Below the pieces are notes generated by a model. That model worked only from the letters and a program-made list of their open reading frames with translations. It made no database searches and was not told the origin of the DNA. Source: Nocardioides sp. NBC_00368 (GTDB taxonomy: Bacteria; Actinomycetota; Actinomycetes; Propionibacteriales; Nocardioidaceae). From it: 64,000 nucleotides of DNA. Location: positions 4,671,001 to 4,735,000 of the forward strand of contig NZ_CP107970.1 of NCBI RefSeq assembly GCF_036090055.1, in the 5' to 3' direction. A program made the translations under genes and the position numbers. The number at the start of each line of letters is the position of its first letter. Position 1 is the first letter of the stretch. Below are positions 15,816 to 25,083 of the stretch, piece after piece.

Positions 15816-17855
15816 GTGAAGCGCATATTCAAAGGTCCCTGGCTGTGGATCATCCTGGCAGTGCTCGGTGTGATCCTGGCGCTGCAGTACCTGGCCCCTC
15901 GCAACGGCGGTGACGAGATCACCACCAGCGAGCTGACTGAATACATTCAGAACGACCAGGTCAAGGAGATCACGTTCGTCGACGGCGACCAGGAGATCAA
16001 GGCGACCCTGACCAAGGACGCCCGCAAGGGCAGCGCCGAGGTCACCACGTCGTGGGTCGACGGCGACCAGGAAGCGCTCATCGAGATGGTGCGCAAGGCC
16101 GAGGCCGAGGGCGACAACCTCAAGGAGTTCAACTCCGAGGTGGCCAAGCCCTCCGTGCTCGGCTCGATCCTGAGCTTCCTGCTTCCGTTCGTGCTGATCA
16201 TCGTGCTGTTCCTGTTCCTGATGAACTCGGTCCAGGGCGGTGGCGGCCGCGGGGTCATGCAGTTCGCCAAGTCCAAGGCGAAGCTGATCACCAAGGACAT
16301 GCCGAAGACGACGTTCGCCGACGTCGCCGGTGCGGACGAGGCCGTCGAGGAGCTCCAGGAGATCAAGGAGTTCCTGCAGGAGCCGGCCAAGTTCCAGGCC
16401 GTGGGCGCCAAGATCCCCAAGGGCGTGCTGCTCTACGGCCAGCCCGGAACCGGTAAGACCCTGCTCGCGCGAGCCGTCGCGGGCGAGGCCGGGGTGCCGT
16501 TCTACTCGATCTCCGGTTCGGACTTCGTCGAGATGTTCGTCGGTGTCGGTGCGAGCCGTGTCCGTGACCTGTTCGAGCAGGCCAAGGAGAACGCTCCCGC
16601 CATCGTCTTCATCGACGAGATCGACGCCGTCGGCCGTCACCGCGGCGCCGGCATGGGCGGTGGCCACGATGAGCGTGAGCAGACGCTCAACCAGCTCCTC
16701 GTGGAGATGGACGGCTTCGACGTACGCGGCGGGGTGATCCTGATCGCGGCCACCAACCGTCCCGACGTCCTCGACCCGGCGCTGCTGCGCCCGGGCCGTT
16801 TCGACCGCCAGATCCAGGTCGACGCCCCCGACCTCGCCGGTCGCGAGAAGATCCTGCAGGTCCACGCCCGCGGCAAGCCGCTGGCCGGCGACATCGACCT
16901 CGACTCGGTCGCTCGCCGCACCCCGGGCTTCTCCGGTGCCGACCTGGCCAACGTGCTCAACGAGGCCGCGCTGCTGACCGCGCGCAGCGACCAGAAGCTG
17001 ATCACCAACAAGGCCCTGGACGAGGCCATCGACCGCGTGATCGCGGGCCCGCAGAAGCGTACGCGCCTGATGAGCGAGCAGGAGAAGCTCATCACCGCCT
17101 ACCACGAGGGTGGCCACGCCCTGGTCGCAGCGGCGCTGCCGGGTCCGGACGTGGTCCAGAAGATCACGATCCTGCCGCGCGGCAAGGCGCTGGGCTACAA
17201 CCTGGTGATGCCCGACGACGATCAGTACAGCCAGACCCGCTCGTCGATGCTCAACAAGCTCTCCTACATGCTCGGCGGCCGTGCCGCGGAGGAGCTCATC
17301 TTCCACGACCCGACGACCGGCGCCGGCAACGACATCGAGAAGGCGACCAACCTCGCCCGCGCGATGGTCACCCAGTTCGGTATGACCGAGCGTCTGGGTG
17401 CGATCAAGCTCGGGGAGTCCAACGGCGAGCCGTTCCTGGGGCGCGACATCGGCCACCAGCGCAACTACTCCGAGGAGGTCGCGGCCATCGTCGATGACGA
17501 GACCAAGAAGCTCCTCGCGACCGCTCACCAGGAGGCCTTCGACATCCTCGAGGAGAACCGGGACGTCCTGGACAACCTGGTTCTGCAGCTCCTGGAGAAG
17601 GAGACGCTCTCCAAGCAGGAGGTCGCCGAGATCTTCGAGCCGCTGCGCCGCCGCGACCCGCGCCCGGCCTGGACCGGCTCCGACACCCGCCGCCCCTCGG
17701 ACCGCCCCGCGGTCGAGATCCCGCAGTGGATCGTCGAGCGCGACAAGGCGGCGGTTGCCAAGGCGATTCGTTCCGCCTCCCAGAAGTCCGCCAACGGTGT
17801 CGACCTCAGCAAGCCGACCGAGGCCGGCGCGCCCGAGGCGACCCCGCCTGCCTGA
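15816..17855 (+). CDS. ftsH: ATP-dependent zinc metalloprotease FtsH
   Basis: A 679-residue membrane-anchored AAA+ protease. It has an N-terminal helix (about 7-25), an extracytoplasmic domain, a second helix near 110-135, the AAA module with Walker A GQPGTGKT (208-215), Walker B IVFIDEID and the second region of homology ending RPGRFDRQ. The zinc motif HEGGH is at 430-434. It degrades misfolded or short-lived membrane and regulatory proteins. GTG 15816 is the start. FolE begins 10 bp after its stop, as in the mycobacterial ftsH-folE pair. Confidence 0.97.
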   Translation: MKRIFKGPWLWIILAVLGVILALQYLAPRNGGDEITTSELTEYIQNDQVKEITFVDGDQEIKATLTKDARKGSAEVTTSWVDGDQEALIEMVRKAEAEGDNLKEFNSEVAKPSVLGSILSFLLPFVLIIVLFLFLMNSVQGGGGRGVMQFAKSKAKLITKDMPKTTFADVAGADEAVEELQEIKEFLQEPAKFQAVGAKIPKGVLLYGQPGTGKTLLARAVAGEAGVPFYSISGSDFVEMFVGVGASRVRDLFEQAKENAPAIVFIDEIDAVGRHRGAGMGGGHDEREQTLNQLLVEMDGFDVRGGVILIAATNRPDVLDPALLRPGRFDRQIQVDAPDLAGREKILQVHARGKPLAGDIDLDSVARRTPGFSGADLANVLNEAALLTARSDQKLITNKALDEAIDRVIAGPQKRTRLMSEQEKLITAYHEGGHALVAAALPGPDVVQKITILPRGKALGYNLVMPDDDQYSQTRSSMLNKLSYMLGGRAAEELIFHDPTTGAGNDIEKATNLARAMVTQFGMTERLGAIKLGESNGEPFLGRDIGHQRNYSEEVAAIVDDETKKLLATAHQEAFDILEENRDVLDNLVLQLLEKETLSKQEVAEIFEPLRRRDPRPAWTGSDTRRPSDRPAVEIPQWIVERDKAAVAKAIRSASQKSANGVDLSKPTEAGAPEATPPA

Positions 17856-17865
17856 TACGGAACAG

Positions 17866-18504
17866 ATGTCCGAGACCTTCGATGATGTAGCGCCCGTCCA
17901 CGTCCCCGAGCGGGACGTGGCGGACGTTCCTCCGTTCGACCAGAAGCGGGCCGAGGCAGCCGTGCGGGAGCTGCTCTACGCGATCGGGGAGGATCCCGAC
18001 CGCGAAGGGCTGCTCGAGACCCCCGCCCGGGTCGCCCGCGCCTACCAAGAGGTGACCCGCGGGCTCCATCAGGAGCCCAAGGACGTGCTCACCACGACCT
18101 TCGACCTCGGCCATGACGAGATGGTCCTGGTCCGCGACATCGAGCTGTGGTCGATGTGCGAGCACCACCTGGTGCCGTTCACCGGCGTCGCCCACGTCGG
18201 TTACATCCCGGCCGAGTCCGGCAAGATCACCGGCCTGTCCAAGCTGGCGCGGCTCGTCGACGTCTTTGCGAAGCGGCCGCAGGTGCAGGAGCGGCTCACC
18301 ACCCAGGTGGCCGACGCTCTCACCGAGATCCTCGAGGCCCGCGGCGTCATCGTGGTGATCGAGGCCGAGCACCTGTGCATGACGATGCGCGGCGTCAAGA
18401 AGGCCGGCGCCCGCACGATCACCAGTGCCGTACGCGGCACGATGCGCTCCAACGCCACTACCCGGGCCGAGGCGATGGCCCTGATCCGGGGCGGAACGCG
18501 CTAG
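17866..18504 (+). CDS. folE: GTP cyclohydrolase I
   Basis: A 212-residue enzyme making 7,8-dihydroneopterin triphosphate, the first step of folate synthesis. Zinc-binding cysteines are Cys98 in MCEHHLVPF and Cys171 in HLCMTMRG, with the catalytic histidines in the first motif; GYIP and GLSKLARLVD are also typical. The longer frame opening at 17398 lies inside ftsH and is discarded. It is the first gene of a folE-folP-folB-folK operon. Confidence 0.96.
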   Translation: MSETFDDVAPVHVPERDVADVPPFDQKRAEAAVRELLYAIGEDPDREGLLETPARVARAYQEVTRGLHQEPKDVLTTTFDLGHDEMVLVRDIELWSMCEHHLVPFTGVAHVGYIPAESGKITGLSKLARLVDVFAKRPQVQERLTTQVADALTEILEARGVIVVIEAEHLCMTMRGVKKAGARTITSAVRGTMRSNATTRAEAMALIRGGTR

Positions 18505-18518
18505 GTAGGGTCGTCCCC

Positions 18519-18605
18519 GTGAACGAGCGCCAGCGAGTGAACCATGAAGTCATCACGCGGCCGCGTCCGGATTCTGGCGCTTGCGCTACGGAGGTGGCCG
18601 CGTGA
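18519..18605 (+). other. Possible 28-codon leader ORF coupled to folP
   Basis: GTG 18519 opens a 28-codon frame (starting VNERQRVNHEV) that ends with TGA at 18603-18605, overlapping the folP GTG start by 4 nt. The same stop/start overlap links folB to folK. It could be a translated leader that couples folP to folE, or chance. The sequence around 18519-18545 also resembles generic intergenic actinobacterial repeats. No homologue is recognised. Confidence 0.25.
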
Positions 18606-19417
18606 AGGTCATGGGGATCGTCAACGTCACGCCCGACTCGTTCAGCGACGGGGGACGGTTCTTCGCGACCGATGATGCGGTCGCCCATGGCCATGCGCTC
18701 CTGGAGCAGGGCGCGGATCTGCTCGACATCGGCGGTGAGTCGACCCGTCCCGGAGCGACCCGACCGCTGGTGGCCGACGAGCTGGCCCGGGTGGTGCCGG
18801 TCATCGAGACGCTGGCCGCCGAGGGGGCGACGCTCTCGGTCGACACGATGCGCCCCGAGGTCGCGGCGGCGGCGGTGAAGGCCGGGGCCAAGATCATCAA
18901 CGACGTCTCGGGCGGCCTGGCCGACCCGGGGATCCTGAAAGTGGCGGCCGACCACGATGCGACCTACGTCGTGATGCACTGGCGCGCGCACGGCGCGGAG
19001 ATGCAGCACCAGGACCATCTCGTCTACGCCGACGGCGTGGTCGCCACGGTGAAGCAGGAGCTGGAGCAGCGGATCGAGGCGGCGCGGGCCGCGGGGATCC
19101 GGGACGACAACATCGTGATCGACCCAGGTCTGGGCTTCTCCAAGACGGCCGATGACAACTGGCGGCTGCTGGCGGGGGTGGAGGAGTTCCACGAGCTCGG
19201 CTTCCCGGTGCTCGTCGGGGCGAGCCGCAAGACCTTCCTGGGTCACCTGCTGGCCGCCCCCGACGGCACGCTGCGTCCGGTGACCGAGCGGGAGAGCGCC
19301 CACGATGCGATCACCGTGTTCCTGGCGCAACGCGGTGTCTGGGCCACACGTGTTCATGACGTACGTGCTGCCAAGGACGCCCTCGCGGCGGCGGCGAAGT
19401 TGAGGAGCATCCGATGA
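18602..19417 (+). CDS. folP: Dihydropteroate synthase
   Basis: A 271-residue TIM-barrel enzyme condensing 6-hydroxymethyl-dihydropterin pyrophosphate with p-aminobenzoate; the sulfonamide target. Signatures are MGIVNVTPDSFSDGG at the N-terminus, GGESTRPGA, the IDPGLGFSK region and the C-terminal ATRVHDVRAAKDA. GTG 18602 is preferred because GGAGGTGG lies just upstream; TTG 18581 would add seven residues. Its TGA overlaps the folB ATG. Confidence 0.95.
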   Translation: MKVMGIVNVTPDSFSDGGRFFATDDAVAHGHALLEQGADLLDIGGESTRPGATRPLVADELARVVPVIETLAAEGATLSVDTMRPEVAAAAVKAGAKIINDVSGGLADPGILKVAADHDATYVVMHWRAHGAEMQHQDHLVYADGVVATVKQELEQRIEAARAAGIRDDNIVIDPGLGFSKTADDNWRLLAGVEEFHELGFPVLVGASRKTFLGHLLAAPDGTLRPVTERESAHDAITVFLAQRGVWATRVHDVRAAKDALAAAAKLRSIR

Positions 19418-19794
19418 ACATTGAGGAACCGGCCGACGAAATCCAGATCCTCGGTCTGGAGTGCTACGGACACCATGGGGTGTTCGACTTCGAGCGTCGC
19501 GAGGGGCAGAAGTTCATCATCGACCTGGTCATCGGCACCGACTCCCGCAAGGCGGCGGCGACGGACGACTTGCAAGACACCGTGGATTACGGAAGTCTCG
19601 CAATGGCGGTCAAAGCCAATGTTGAGCGCGACCCGGTGGACCTCATCGAAACGCTTGCCCAGCGGATCGCGGACATTTGCCTTGCAGACATCCGCGCACT
19701 TTGGGTACGTGTTACGGTTCACAAACCGGGGGCGCCTATCGAAGCGACGTTCAAAGACGTCACCCTGACGATCACCCGGAGGCAGAGCACGTGA
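19414..19794 (+). CDS. folB: Dihydroneopterin aldolase
   Basis: A 126-residue enzyme converting dihydroneopterin to 6-hydroxymethyl-dihydropterin and glycolaldehyde. It shows the family core GLECYGHHGVFDFER near the N-terminus, the DTVDYGSLA segment and the active-site lysine in VHKPGAPI near residue 107. Length is typical. It overlaps folP and folK by 4 nt each. The 5' half of this gene is a little lower in GC than its neighbours. Confidence 0.95.
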   Translation: MNIEEPADEIQILGLECYGHHGVFDFERREGQKFIIDLVIGTDSRKAAATDDLQDTVDYGSLAMAVKANVERDPVDLIETLAQRIADICLADIRALWVRVTVHKPGAPIEATFKDVTLTITRRQST

Positions 19795-20357
19795 CAGAAG
19801 TACCGAACCCGTACATCATCGACGCCGACACGCTCACCGGGGAGATGCGGCCGATCCGGCGGGCGGTGCTGTCCTTGGGCTCCAATCTCGGTGACCGGTT
19901 GGCAAACCTCCAGGACGCGTTGAACACGCTCGCCGAGACCCCGGACGTCTGGGTGACGACGATCTCGCCGGTGTACGAGACCGAGCCGGTCGACTCTCCC
20001 GAGGGTTCCGAGCTCTACCTCAACGCGATCGTGCTGGCCGACACCACCCTCACCCCGGCGCGCCTGCTCGACCGGGCGCTCACCATCGAGGACGCCTACG
20101 GCCGCTCGCGCAGCGGCATCTTCAACGAGCCGCGCACGCTCGACATCGACGTGATCTCGGTGGGCGACAAGATCCTCGAGGAGGAGTCGCTGACCCTGCC
20201 GCACCCGCGTGCCCACCAGCGCGCCTTCGTGCTGAAGCCGTGGCTGGACCTGGAGCCGAGCGCCGACCTTCCGGGCGTCGGTCCGATCTCCGAGCTGCTC
20301 GAGCAGTCCGACCAGACCGGCATCACCCGCCGCGACGACCTCGTCCTCGAGCTCTGA
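19791..20357 (+). CDS. folK: 2-amino-4-hydroxy-6-hydroxymethyldihydropteridine pyrophosphokinase
   Basis: A 188-residue HPPK transferring pyrophosphate from ATP to 6-hydroxymethyl-dihydropterin. Typical motifs are LSLGSNLGDR, YETEPV, and the magnesium-binding RTLDIDVI, followed by LPHPRAHQRAFVL. GTG 19791 overlaps the folB stop by 4 nt, favouring it over upstream in-frame starts inside folB. A roughly 20-residue N-terminal extension precedes the HPPK core, as in other actinobacterial forms. Confidence 0.95.
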   Translation: MTEVPNPYIIDADTLTGEMRPIRRAVLSLGSNLGDRLANLQDALNTLAETPDVWVTTISPVYETEPVDSPEGSELYLNAIVLADTTLTPARLLDRALTIEDAYGRSRSGIFNEPRTLDIDVISVGDKILEEESLTLPHPRAHQRAFVLKPWLDLEPSADLPGVGPISELLEQSDQTGITRRDDLVLEL

Positions 20358-20439
20358 GCCGGACCTGAGCACGGCACCGGAGGACCCCGACCAGGGTCCG
20401 GAGAAGGATCCCGCCGACGACGAGCGTCGGCTCCGCCCG

Positions 20440-20877
20440 ATGTCGGGCGGAGCGATCACGGCGTGGGCCGTCATCGGAATCGTGGGTGGCTGGCTGGCCC
20501 ATCCCGTGCTGGAGTCCTGGCGCGGCGTGGCCCCGGTCGTCACCTGGGCGCAGCCGCTGGTGCTGCTGCTGATCGCGGGCGCCCTGGGCGTGACCGCCTG
20601 GATCACGCACCGCCAGCTGCAGGTACGCGGCGAGCGGATCGAGGCTCATCAGGCGGTCAACCGGCTGGTGCTCGCCCGCGCCTGCACCCTGGTCGGTGCG
20701 CTCCTCGCCGGGGGCTATCTCGGCTACGCGGTGAGCTGGCTGGGCTACGACGCCAGCACCGCCGCGGGCGAGCGACTGGTGCGTTCGGCCCTGGCGGCCG
20801 TCGCCGGGATCGCGATCGTGATCGCCTCGCGACTCCTCGAACACGCGTGCCGGGTCCGCAAACCGGATGAAAACTAG
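20440..20877 (+). CDS. DUF3180 membrane protein
   Basis: A 145-residue protein with four predicted membrane helices (about 5-25, 37-58, 83-103 and 118-136). DUF3180 proteins sit directly after folK in many actinobacteria (Rv3605c position in M. tuberculosis); their function is unknown. The frame is open back towards the folK stop, but that stretch has only a CTG codon as a possible start, so ATG 20440 is used. If CTG 20365 were the start, 25 acidic residues would be added. Confidence 0.82.
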   Translation: MSGGAITAWAVIGIVGGWLAHPVLESWRGVAPVVTWAQPLVLLLIAGALGVTAWITHRQLQVRGERIEAHQAVNRLVLARACTLVGALLAGGYLGYAVSWLGYDASTAAGERLVRSALAAVAGIAIVIASRLLEHACRVRKPDEN

Positions 20878-20892
20878 CCGTACCGTGGAAGC

Positions 20893-21486
20893 ATGCCTTC
20901 CCCATCCGCAACTTCAGTCACACGCAGGCGTCAGCGCAGCACACGCCTGACGGTCGCTGTAGCACTGCTGGCGCTGGCCGCCATCACGATCACCGCCGCG
21001 GTGGCCTCCGGGTCCTGGCTGGTCGTCGTGCTCGCTGCCGTTCTCGGGCTCGCCTGTGGCGCTGCCGCTACCAAGATCACCCATTCCGAGCTCCTCCAGA
21101 CCCGCCGCGACTGGGCGCGTGACCGCGCCGAGCAGGCTCAGGCCTACCGCGTCGAGTCGGAGAAGCGCGCCGAGGAGGATGCCGAGTTCCGCGCGCACAT
21201 GGACGCCAAGCTCGCCGACCGCGTCCAGGCCGTCGAGGAGCTCGAGGCCGCCCTGGCCGCCGCTCATCAGCGTGCCGCCGAAGCTGTCCGCCGTCGCGGC
21301 GAGGAGGCCCGCCGGGCCGCCCAGGCCGAGCTCCGCGGTGAGCAGCTCGAGGCCCGTCTCCAGGCGGTCGAGGCCGATGCCGCCGAGGCAGCGATCCGGG
21401 TCGCCGAGCTCGAGTCCGAGCTGGACGCCGTTCGCGCCGAGCTGGAGGCCGAGCGCACCAGCTGGACCGGGGCTCAGTCCGCCTGA
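20893..21486 (+). CDS. Membrane-anchored coiled-coil protein, unknown function
   Basis: A 197-residue protein. A basic N-terminus is followed by two close hydrophobic helices (about 20-40 and 43-60), then a long Ala/Glu/Arg-rich coiled coil from about residue 70 to 190 facing one side of the membrane. It may take the place of Rv3604c, an Ala/Arg-rich membrane protein of the conserved block, but sequence similarity was not checked. It is the last core gene before the polysaccharide island. Confidence 0.78.
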   Translation: MPSPSATSVTRRRQRSTRLTVAVALLALAAITITAAVASGSWLVVVLAAVLGLACGAAATKITHSELLQTRRDWARDRAEQAQAYRVESEKRAEEDAEFRAHMDAKLADRVQAVEELEAALAAAHQRAAEAVRRRGEEARRAAQAELRGEQLEARLQAVEADAAEAAIRVAELESELDAVRAELEAERTSWTGAQSA

Positions 21487-21712
21487 CCGGCGCATGGCAC
21501 ACAGATGTACGGATGGTGACGAAGCGCCAACATCACCACCCCCCACCTGCGTCCCCACGCGTGAAACCACTCCGCGACGGCCAAATCGATACTCGGGCGG
21601 GTAACTGTCGGGGAGCTCGCTCGTTATGATTTTTCCGAACGGGTAACGCGACCGTCGCGTCTCCGCGCTCCGCGGCGATGCTGCGACACGGGTCGTTGGA
21701 AAGGGGAATCCG

Positions 21713-22393
21713 GTGACCTTGATCGCCGAACGGGCAGTCACGATCACTGAAGGCCTCGCCTACCTACGCGACCTGATGGCCACGTACGCGAAGAGGACGC
21801 CGGTGGCCTCGGTCGCCGTGCTCGGGAATGCGCCCCTGGGGCCCAGCGACGTACGCGCGCAGGCCATCGACGACTCCGACCTGGTCATCCGGGTCAACAG
21901 CTTCGTGCTGGACACTCCCGGCGAGCCGCGCTGCCAGGGGTCGCGGGCCGACGTCGTGATCTGGAACCGGATCACCCGCCCGACCCGGTTCACCTTCGAC
22001 CGTTACCGCGAGCGCCTCTACCTCCTCGCCGAGCCGATGCGTTTCCACGGCCGCCCCGAGGTGTGGCCGATGTCCTGGCCGACAGACCTCGGCTTCGTAC
22101 CCCTCCCCAACGCAGAGGTGCTCCCTCGTATCGGCGACGAGCTCGACATCCCCTGGCGCACCCAGAAGCTGGCGCCGACCACCGGCTTCACCGCGGCGTG
22201 GCTGGCTTTCCACCTCTTCCCGGAGTCCGAGATCCGGATGTCAGGTTTCTCGTTCATCGACAATCCCGGCCAGACGGAGTGGGTCTACCAGGTCGGTGGT
22301 TCGTCGCCGGTGGCACCGGAGCATCGAATCGAGGCAGAGGCGCGTGTGATGACTGACTGGCTCAAGGAGGAACGGGTGTCTCTATGGCGTTGA
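21713..22393 (+). CDS. GT29 (sialyltransferase-superfamily) glycosyltransferase
   Basis: A 226-residue protein from a GTG start with AAAGGGG upstream. It carries recognisable sialyl motifs: an L-like motif at 35-63 (VAVLGNAP, then IDDSDLVIRVN), an S-like motif at 155-181 (PTTGFTAAWLAF, then MSGFSF), and a VS-like H204-x4-E209. These motifs bind CMP-sugar in eukaryotic sialyltransferases. Bacterial GT29-like proteins are known but uncommon. Given the pseudaminate genes 12 kb away, CMP-pseudaminic acid is a plausible donor; this is inference. A TATGAT hexamer at 21625-21630 could be the -10 of the island promoter. Confidence 0.78.
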   Translation: MTLIAERAVTITEGLAYLRDLMATYAKRTPVASVAVLGNAPLGPSDVRAQAIDDSDLVIRVNSFVLDTPGEPRCQGSRADVVIWNRITRPTRFTFDRYRERLYLLAEPMRFHGRPEVWPMSWPTDLGFVPLPNAEVLPRIGDELDIPWRTQKLAPTTGFTAAWLAFHLFPESEIRMSGFSFIDNPGQTEWVYQVGGSSPVAPEHRIEAEARVMTDWLKEERVSLWR

Positions 22394-22758
22394 AGCGACT
22401 GCGCGGCGAGGTCATCAAGAAGGTCCGATCCGCCGCCGAGGCGGAGGAGTCGCGGGCCATCATCGAGGAGCTGCGCGCGATCACCGATCGGCAGCGCGTA
22501 CGCATCGCGGACCTCGAGCGTGAGCTGGCCCGGGTCAGCCCGCAGGTCGCCGCTCTCGAGGCGCGACTGGAGACCCTGCGCGACACCGTCGAGCGGGGCA
22601 ACATCGCGACCACCGCCGCGGCGGGCGGCGATGTCGACACCGCCTCGATCTGGGCCGAGATCCAGCGCCAGCAGGAGCAGGTGCGCGCCCGCATCACCGC
22701 AGCCATGCGTTTCGAGGAACGGCTGCGACGGCTCGAGGACGGGAACCGCGTTGGCTGA
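22384..22758 (+). CDS. Small coiled-coil protein, unknown function
   Basis: A 124-residue protein, almost entirely predicted coiled coil (about 15-75 and 88-118) with a Gly/Ala break near 76-85. It has no membrane helix or catalytic motif. It overlaps the GT29 gene by 10 nt and the next glycosyltransferase by up to 8 nt, so it is translated as part of that operon. It may scaffold or measure chain length for the glycosyltransferases, which is speculative. Confidence 0.7.
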   Translation: MALKRLRGEVIKKVRSAAEAEESRAIIEELRAITDRQRVRIADLERELARVSPQVAALEARLETLRDTVERGNIATTAAAGGDVDTASIWAEIQRQQEQVRARITAAMRFEERLRRLEDGNRVG

Positions 22759-25057
22759 GAGCGTGTCGCAGGCTGCGCTGAGTATCGTCATCCCGTTTCA
22801 CAACGTGGCGCCCTACTTCCAGACCTGCTTGGAGTCGCTTCGGACCCAGACGTTCTCGGACTTCGAGGTCGTCATGGTCGACGATGCGTCCGACGACGGC
22901 TCCGCGGAGATCGCGGATCGGTTCGCCTCGAGCGATCCCCGGTTCCGGGTGGTCCGCTCGGCGAAGGTCGGCGTCGGTGTCGCGCGCAACATCGGTGTCG
23001 AGAACAGCCGCGGTGACCTGCTCGCCTTCGTCGATGCCGACGACTACGTGCCGGAGTACGCCTACGAGCTCATGACCGACACGCTGGCCGAGACGGGTTC
23101 GGACTTCGTCGCGGGCAACGCTCGCCGCTTCGACTCGGTGTCGGTCTGGCAGTCGTGGTCCCACCGTCGTCCGTTCGTGACCGCCCGGAGGGCGACGCAC
23201 TGCAGTCGCACCCACATCCTGGGCATCGACCGCTACATCTGGAACAAGGTCTACCGGCGCGACTTCTGGGACGCAGCCGGCCTCAGCTACCCGGACATGC
23301 TCTACGAGGACTATCCGGTGGCCCTGGCCGCGCACATCCGCGCCCGTCAGGTCGACATCCTCGCCGACCCCGTCTACTACTGGCGCCAGCGCGACGGTGG
23401 CGAGGCATCGATCACCCAGAGCCACTGGCACCTCGACAACCTCGAGGACCGCGTACGTTCGGCCGAGATGCTCTTCGAGATGGTCGAAGAGCAGGCTCCC
23501 TACCTCGCCGACCTGGTGAAGTCGCATCTCACGGCGACAGACGTCCAGGTGCTCGCCCGATCCATCGAGGACCATCCGGCCGACGAGGCCGGACGGATCT
23601 TCGACCTCGCCGCGCGCTACCTGGCGCGCATCGACGATCAGATCCTCGATCGTCAGGGTCCGTTCGAGCGACTCGTGTTCGACCTGCTGCGGCGTCGTCA
23701 GCGGGACGCGCTGACGGCGTTGACCCGCTATCGAGCCACGAACGGCACCCAGGCGCCGCTCGCCCGTCGCCGGGACGGTTGGTACGCGAAGCTCCCCTCC
23801 TTCGGGGACGCCGCGGTCGGCGTCCCCGACTCGGTGTTCCGGCTGGCCCCTGCCTACATGAAGGCCAAGGCCGTAGCGACCGAGGCGTGGTGGAGCGGCT
23901 CCCGGATCGAGATCCGGGTCAACATCGGTGCCAACACCCTCGCGCTCGCGCCCCGGACACGCTTCAAGGTGTGGTTGGAGAGTCCTGCCGGCGCCAGGGT
24001 TCCGGTGGATCATGTCGCTCGGCCCCGGGCGATCGCGTTCGGGCAGGTGGACAGGTCCACGCTCGAGCTGAGCATCGATCCGTCACAGCTGGCGGGCGAT
24101 CGCCAGTGGCGCCTCATGATCGGGATCCGCAACCGCGATCTCCGCGACGTGATCCAGGTGACGACGTCGGGCGACGGGCGGGAGCGCTGGCAGGGCTGGC
24201 GGCGCATCGGCAACCGCTGGTGCCGCCCAGGGCGCCTCCCCGGGGGCTTCGGGGTGACCGTTCGGGATCTTCCGGACGCGTGGGTGGATCACGCCACGGA
24301 CCTCGGCGACGAGATCGAGATCCGGGGTGCGTTCCGCGGCGCTCCTCCTGCGAGCGCGGAGCTGACCCTCACCGGCCGCGGTGGCTCGGAGACGACCCAC
24401 CCGTTGACGATCGGCGAAAAGGGCGAGCGGGGCATCACCCCGTGGCGGGTGACGGTGTCCGTCGGCGCCATTCTCGAGAGGTCCGGGCTGGACATGCCCA
24501 TGGAGGAGATCGTGCCGACCCGGGTGAAGGTGACCCGGAAGGGGCGTACGTCTCCGCTACCTGTGCACCCGGACTTCCTCGGGTCTCGATCTCTGATGAA
24601 GGGGCGCGCAGTGAACGCGACCCGCGACCCGAACGGCTCCTTCGTCATCACCGCGACGCCCGACCGTCCCGTGGTGCACGACGCCTGGTGGCAGGGCGAG
24701 GATCTGATCCTGCGCGGTCCGGACGGTCCCCGCCTGGCGTCGGCCGGTGCGGTGCTCCGCACCTGGCCGACCCCGGAGAAGCCCCTCGACGTCTCCCTGG
24801 ACGTGGTCGACCGTGACGGGGTCTTCCTGATCACCGTGCCCGCGGGTGCGTTACGGAGCGCGGCGGTCGAGCACGGTGCCTGCGAGACGACGATGTGGTC
24901 GCTGCTGGACGGCAGCGAGCACAAGCCGGTCGTCGTGGCCCGTGAGCTCAGCGAGCGGGTGCCCCAGCCCGCCGCGTCCGAGGCGGTGAAGCTCGAGTTC
25001 GGCTGGTCGGACGAGATCCACCTGCGGCTCGTGCCGGCCACGCCCGTCGACGCGTGA
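22751..25057 (+). CDS. GT2-family glycosyltransferase with long C-terminal beta domain
   Basis: A protein of about 768 residues. Residues 10-230 form a GT-A family 2 domain: SIVIPFHNV, VMVDDASDDGS and FVDADDY (the DxD-type metal site). The remaining 450 or so residues look beta-rich and repetitive, as found in teichoic-acid glycosyltransferases where extra domains bind polymer. TTG 22751 overlaps the preceding stop; GTG 22763 is the alternative start. It is the last gene of the first plus-strand operon and converges with the following minus-strand gene. Confidence 0.85.
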   Translation: MAESVSQAALSIVIPFHNVAPYFQTCLESLRTQTFSDFEVVMVDDASDDGSAEIADRFASSDPRFRVVRSAKVGVGVARNIGVENSRGDLLAFVDADDYVPEYAYELMTDTLAETGSDFVAGNARRFDSVSVWQSWSHRRPFVTARRATHCSRTHILGIDRYIWNKVYRRDFWDAAGLSYPDMLYEDYPVALAAHIRARQVDILADPVYYWRQRDGGEASITQSHWHLDNLEDRVRSAEMLFEMVEEQAPYLADLVKSHLTATDVQVLARSIEDHPADEAGRIFDLAARYLARIDDQILDRQGPFERLVFDLLRRRQRDALTALTRYRATNGTQAPLARRRDGWYAKLPSFGDAAVGVPDSVFRLAPAYMKAKAVATEAWWSGSRIEIRVNIGANTLALAPRTRFKVWLESPAGARVPVDHVARPRAIAFGQVDRSTLELSIDPSQLAGDRQWRLMIGIRNRDLRDVIQVTTSGDGRERWQGWRRIGNRWCRPGRLPGGFGVTVRDLPDAWVDHATDLGDEIEIRGAFRGAPPASAELTLTGRGGSETTHPLTIGEKGERGITPWRVTVSVGAILERSGLDMPMEEIVPTRVKVTRKGRTSPLPVHPDFLGSRSLMKGRAVNATRDPNGSFVITATPDRPVVHDAWWQGEDLILRGPDGPRLASAGAVLRTWPTPEKPLDVSLDVVDRDGVFLITVPAGALRSAAVEHGACETTMWSLLDGSEHKPVVVARELSERVPQPAASEAVKLEFGWSDEIHLRLVPATPVDA

Positions 25058-25083
25058 CCGGCTGACACCGCCGGAGCCAGGCT

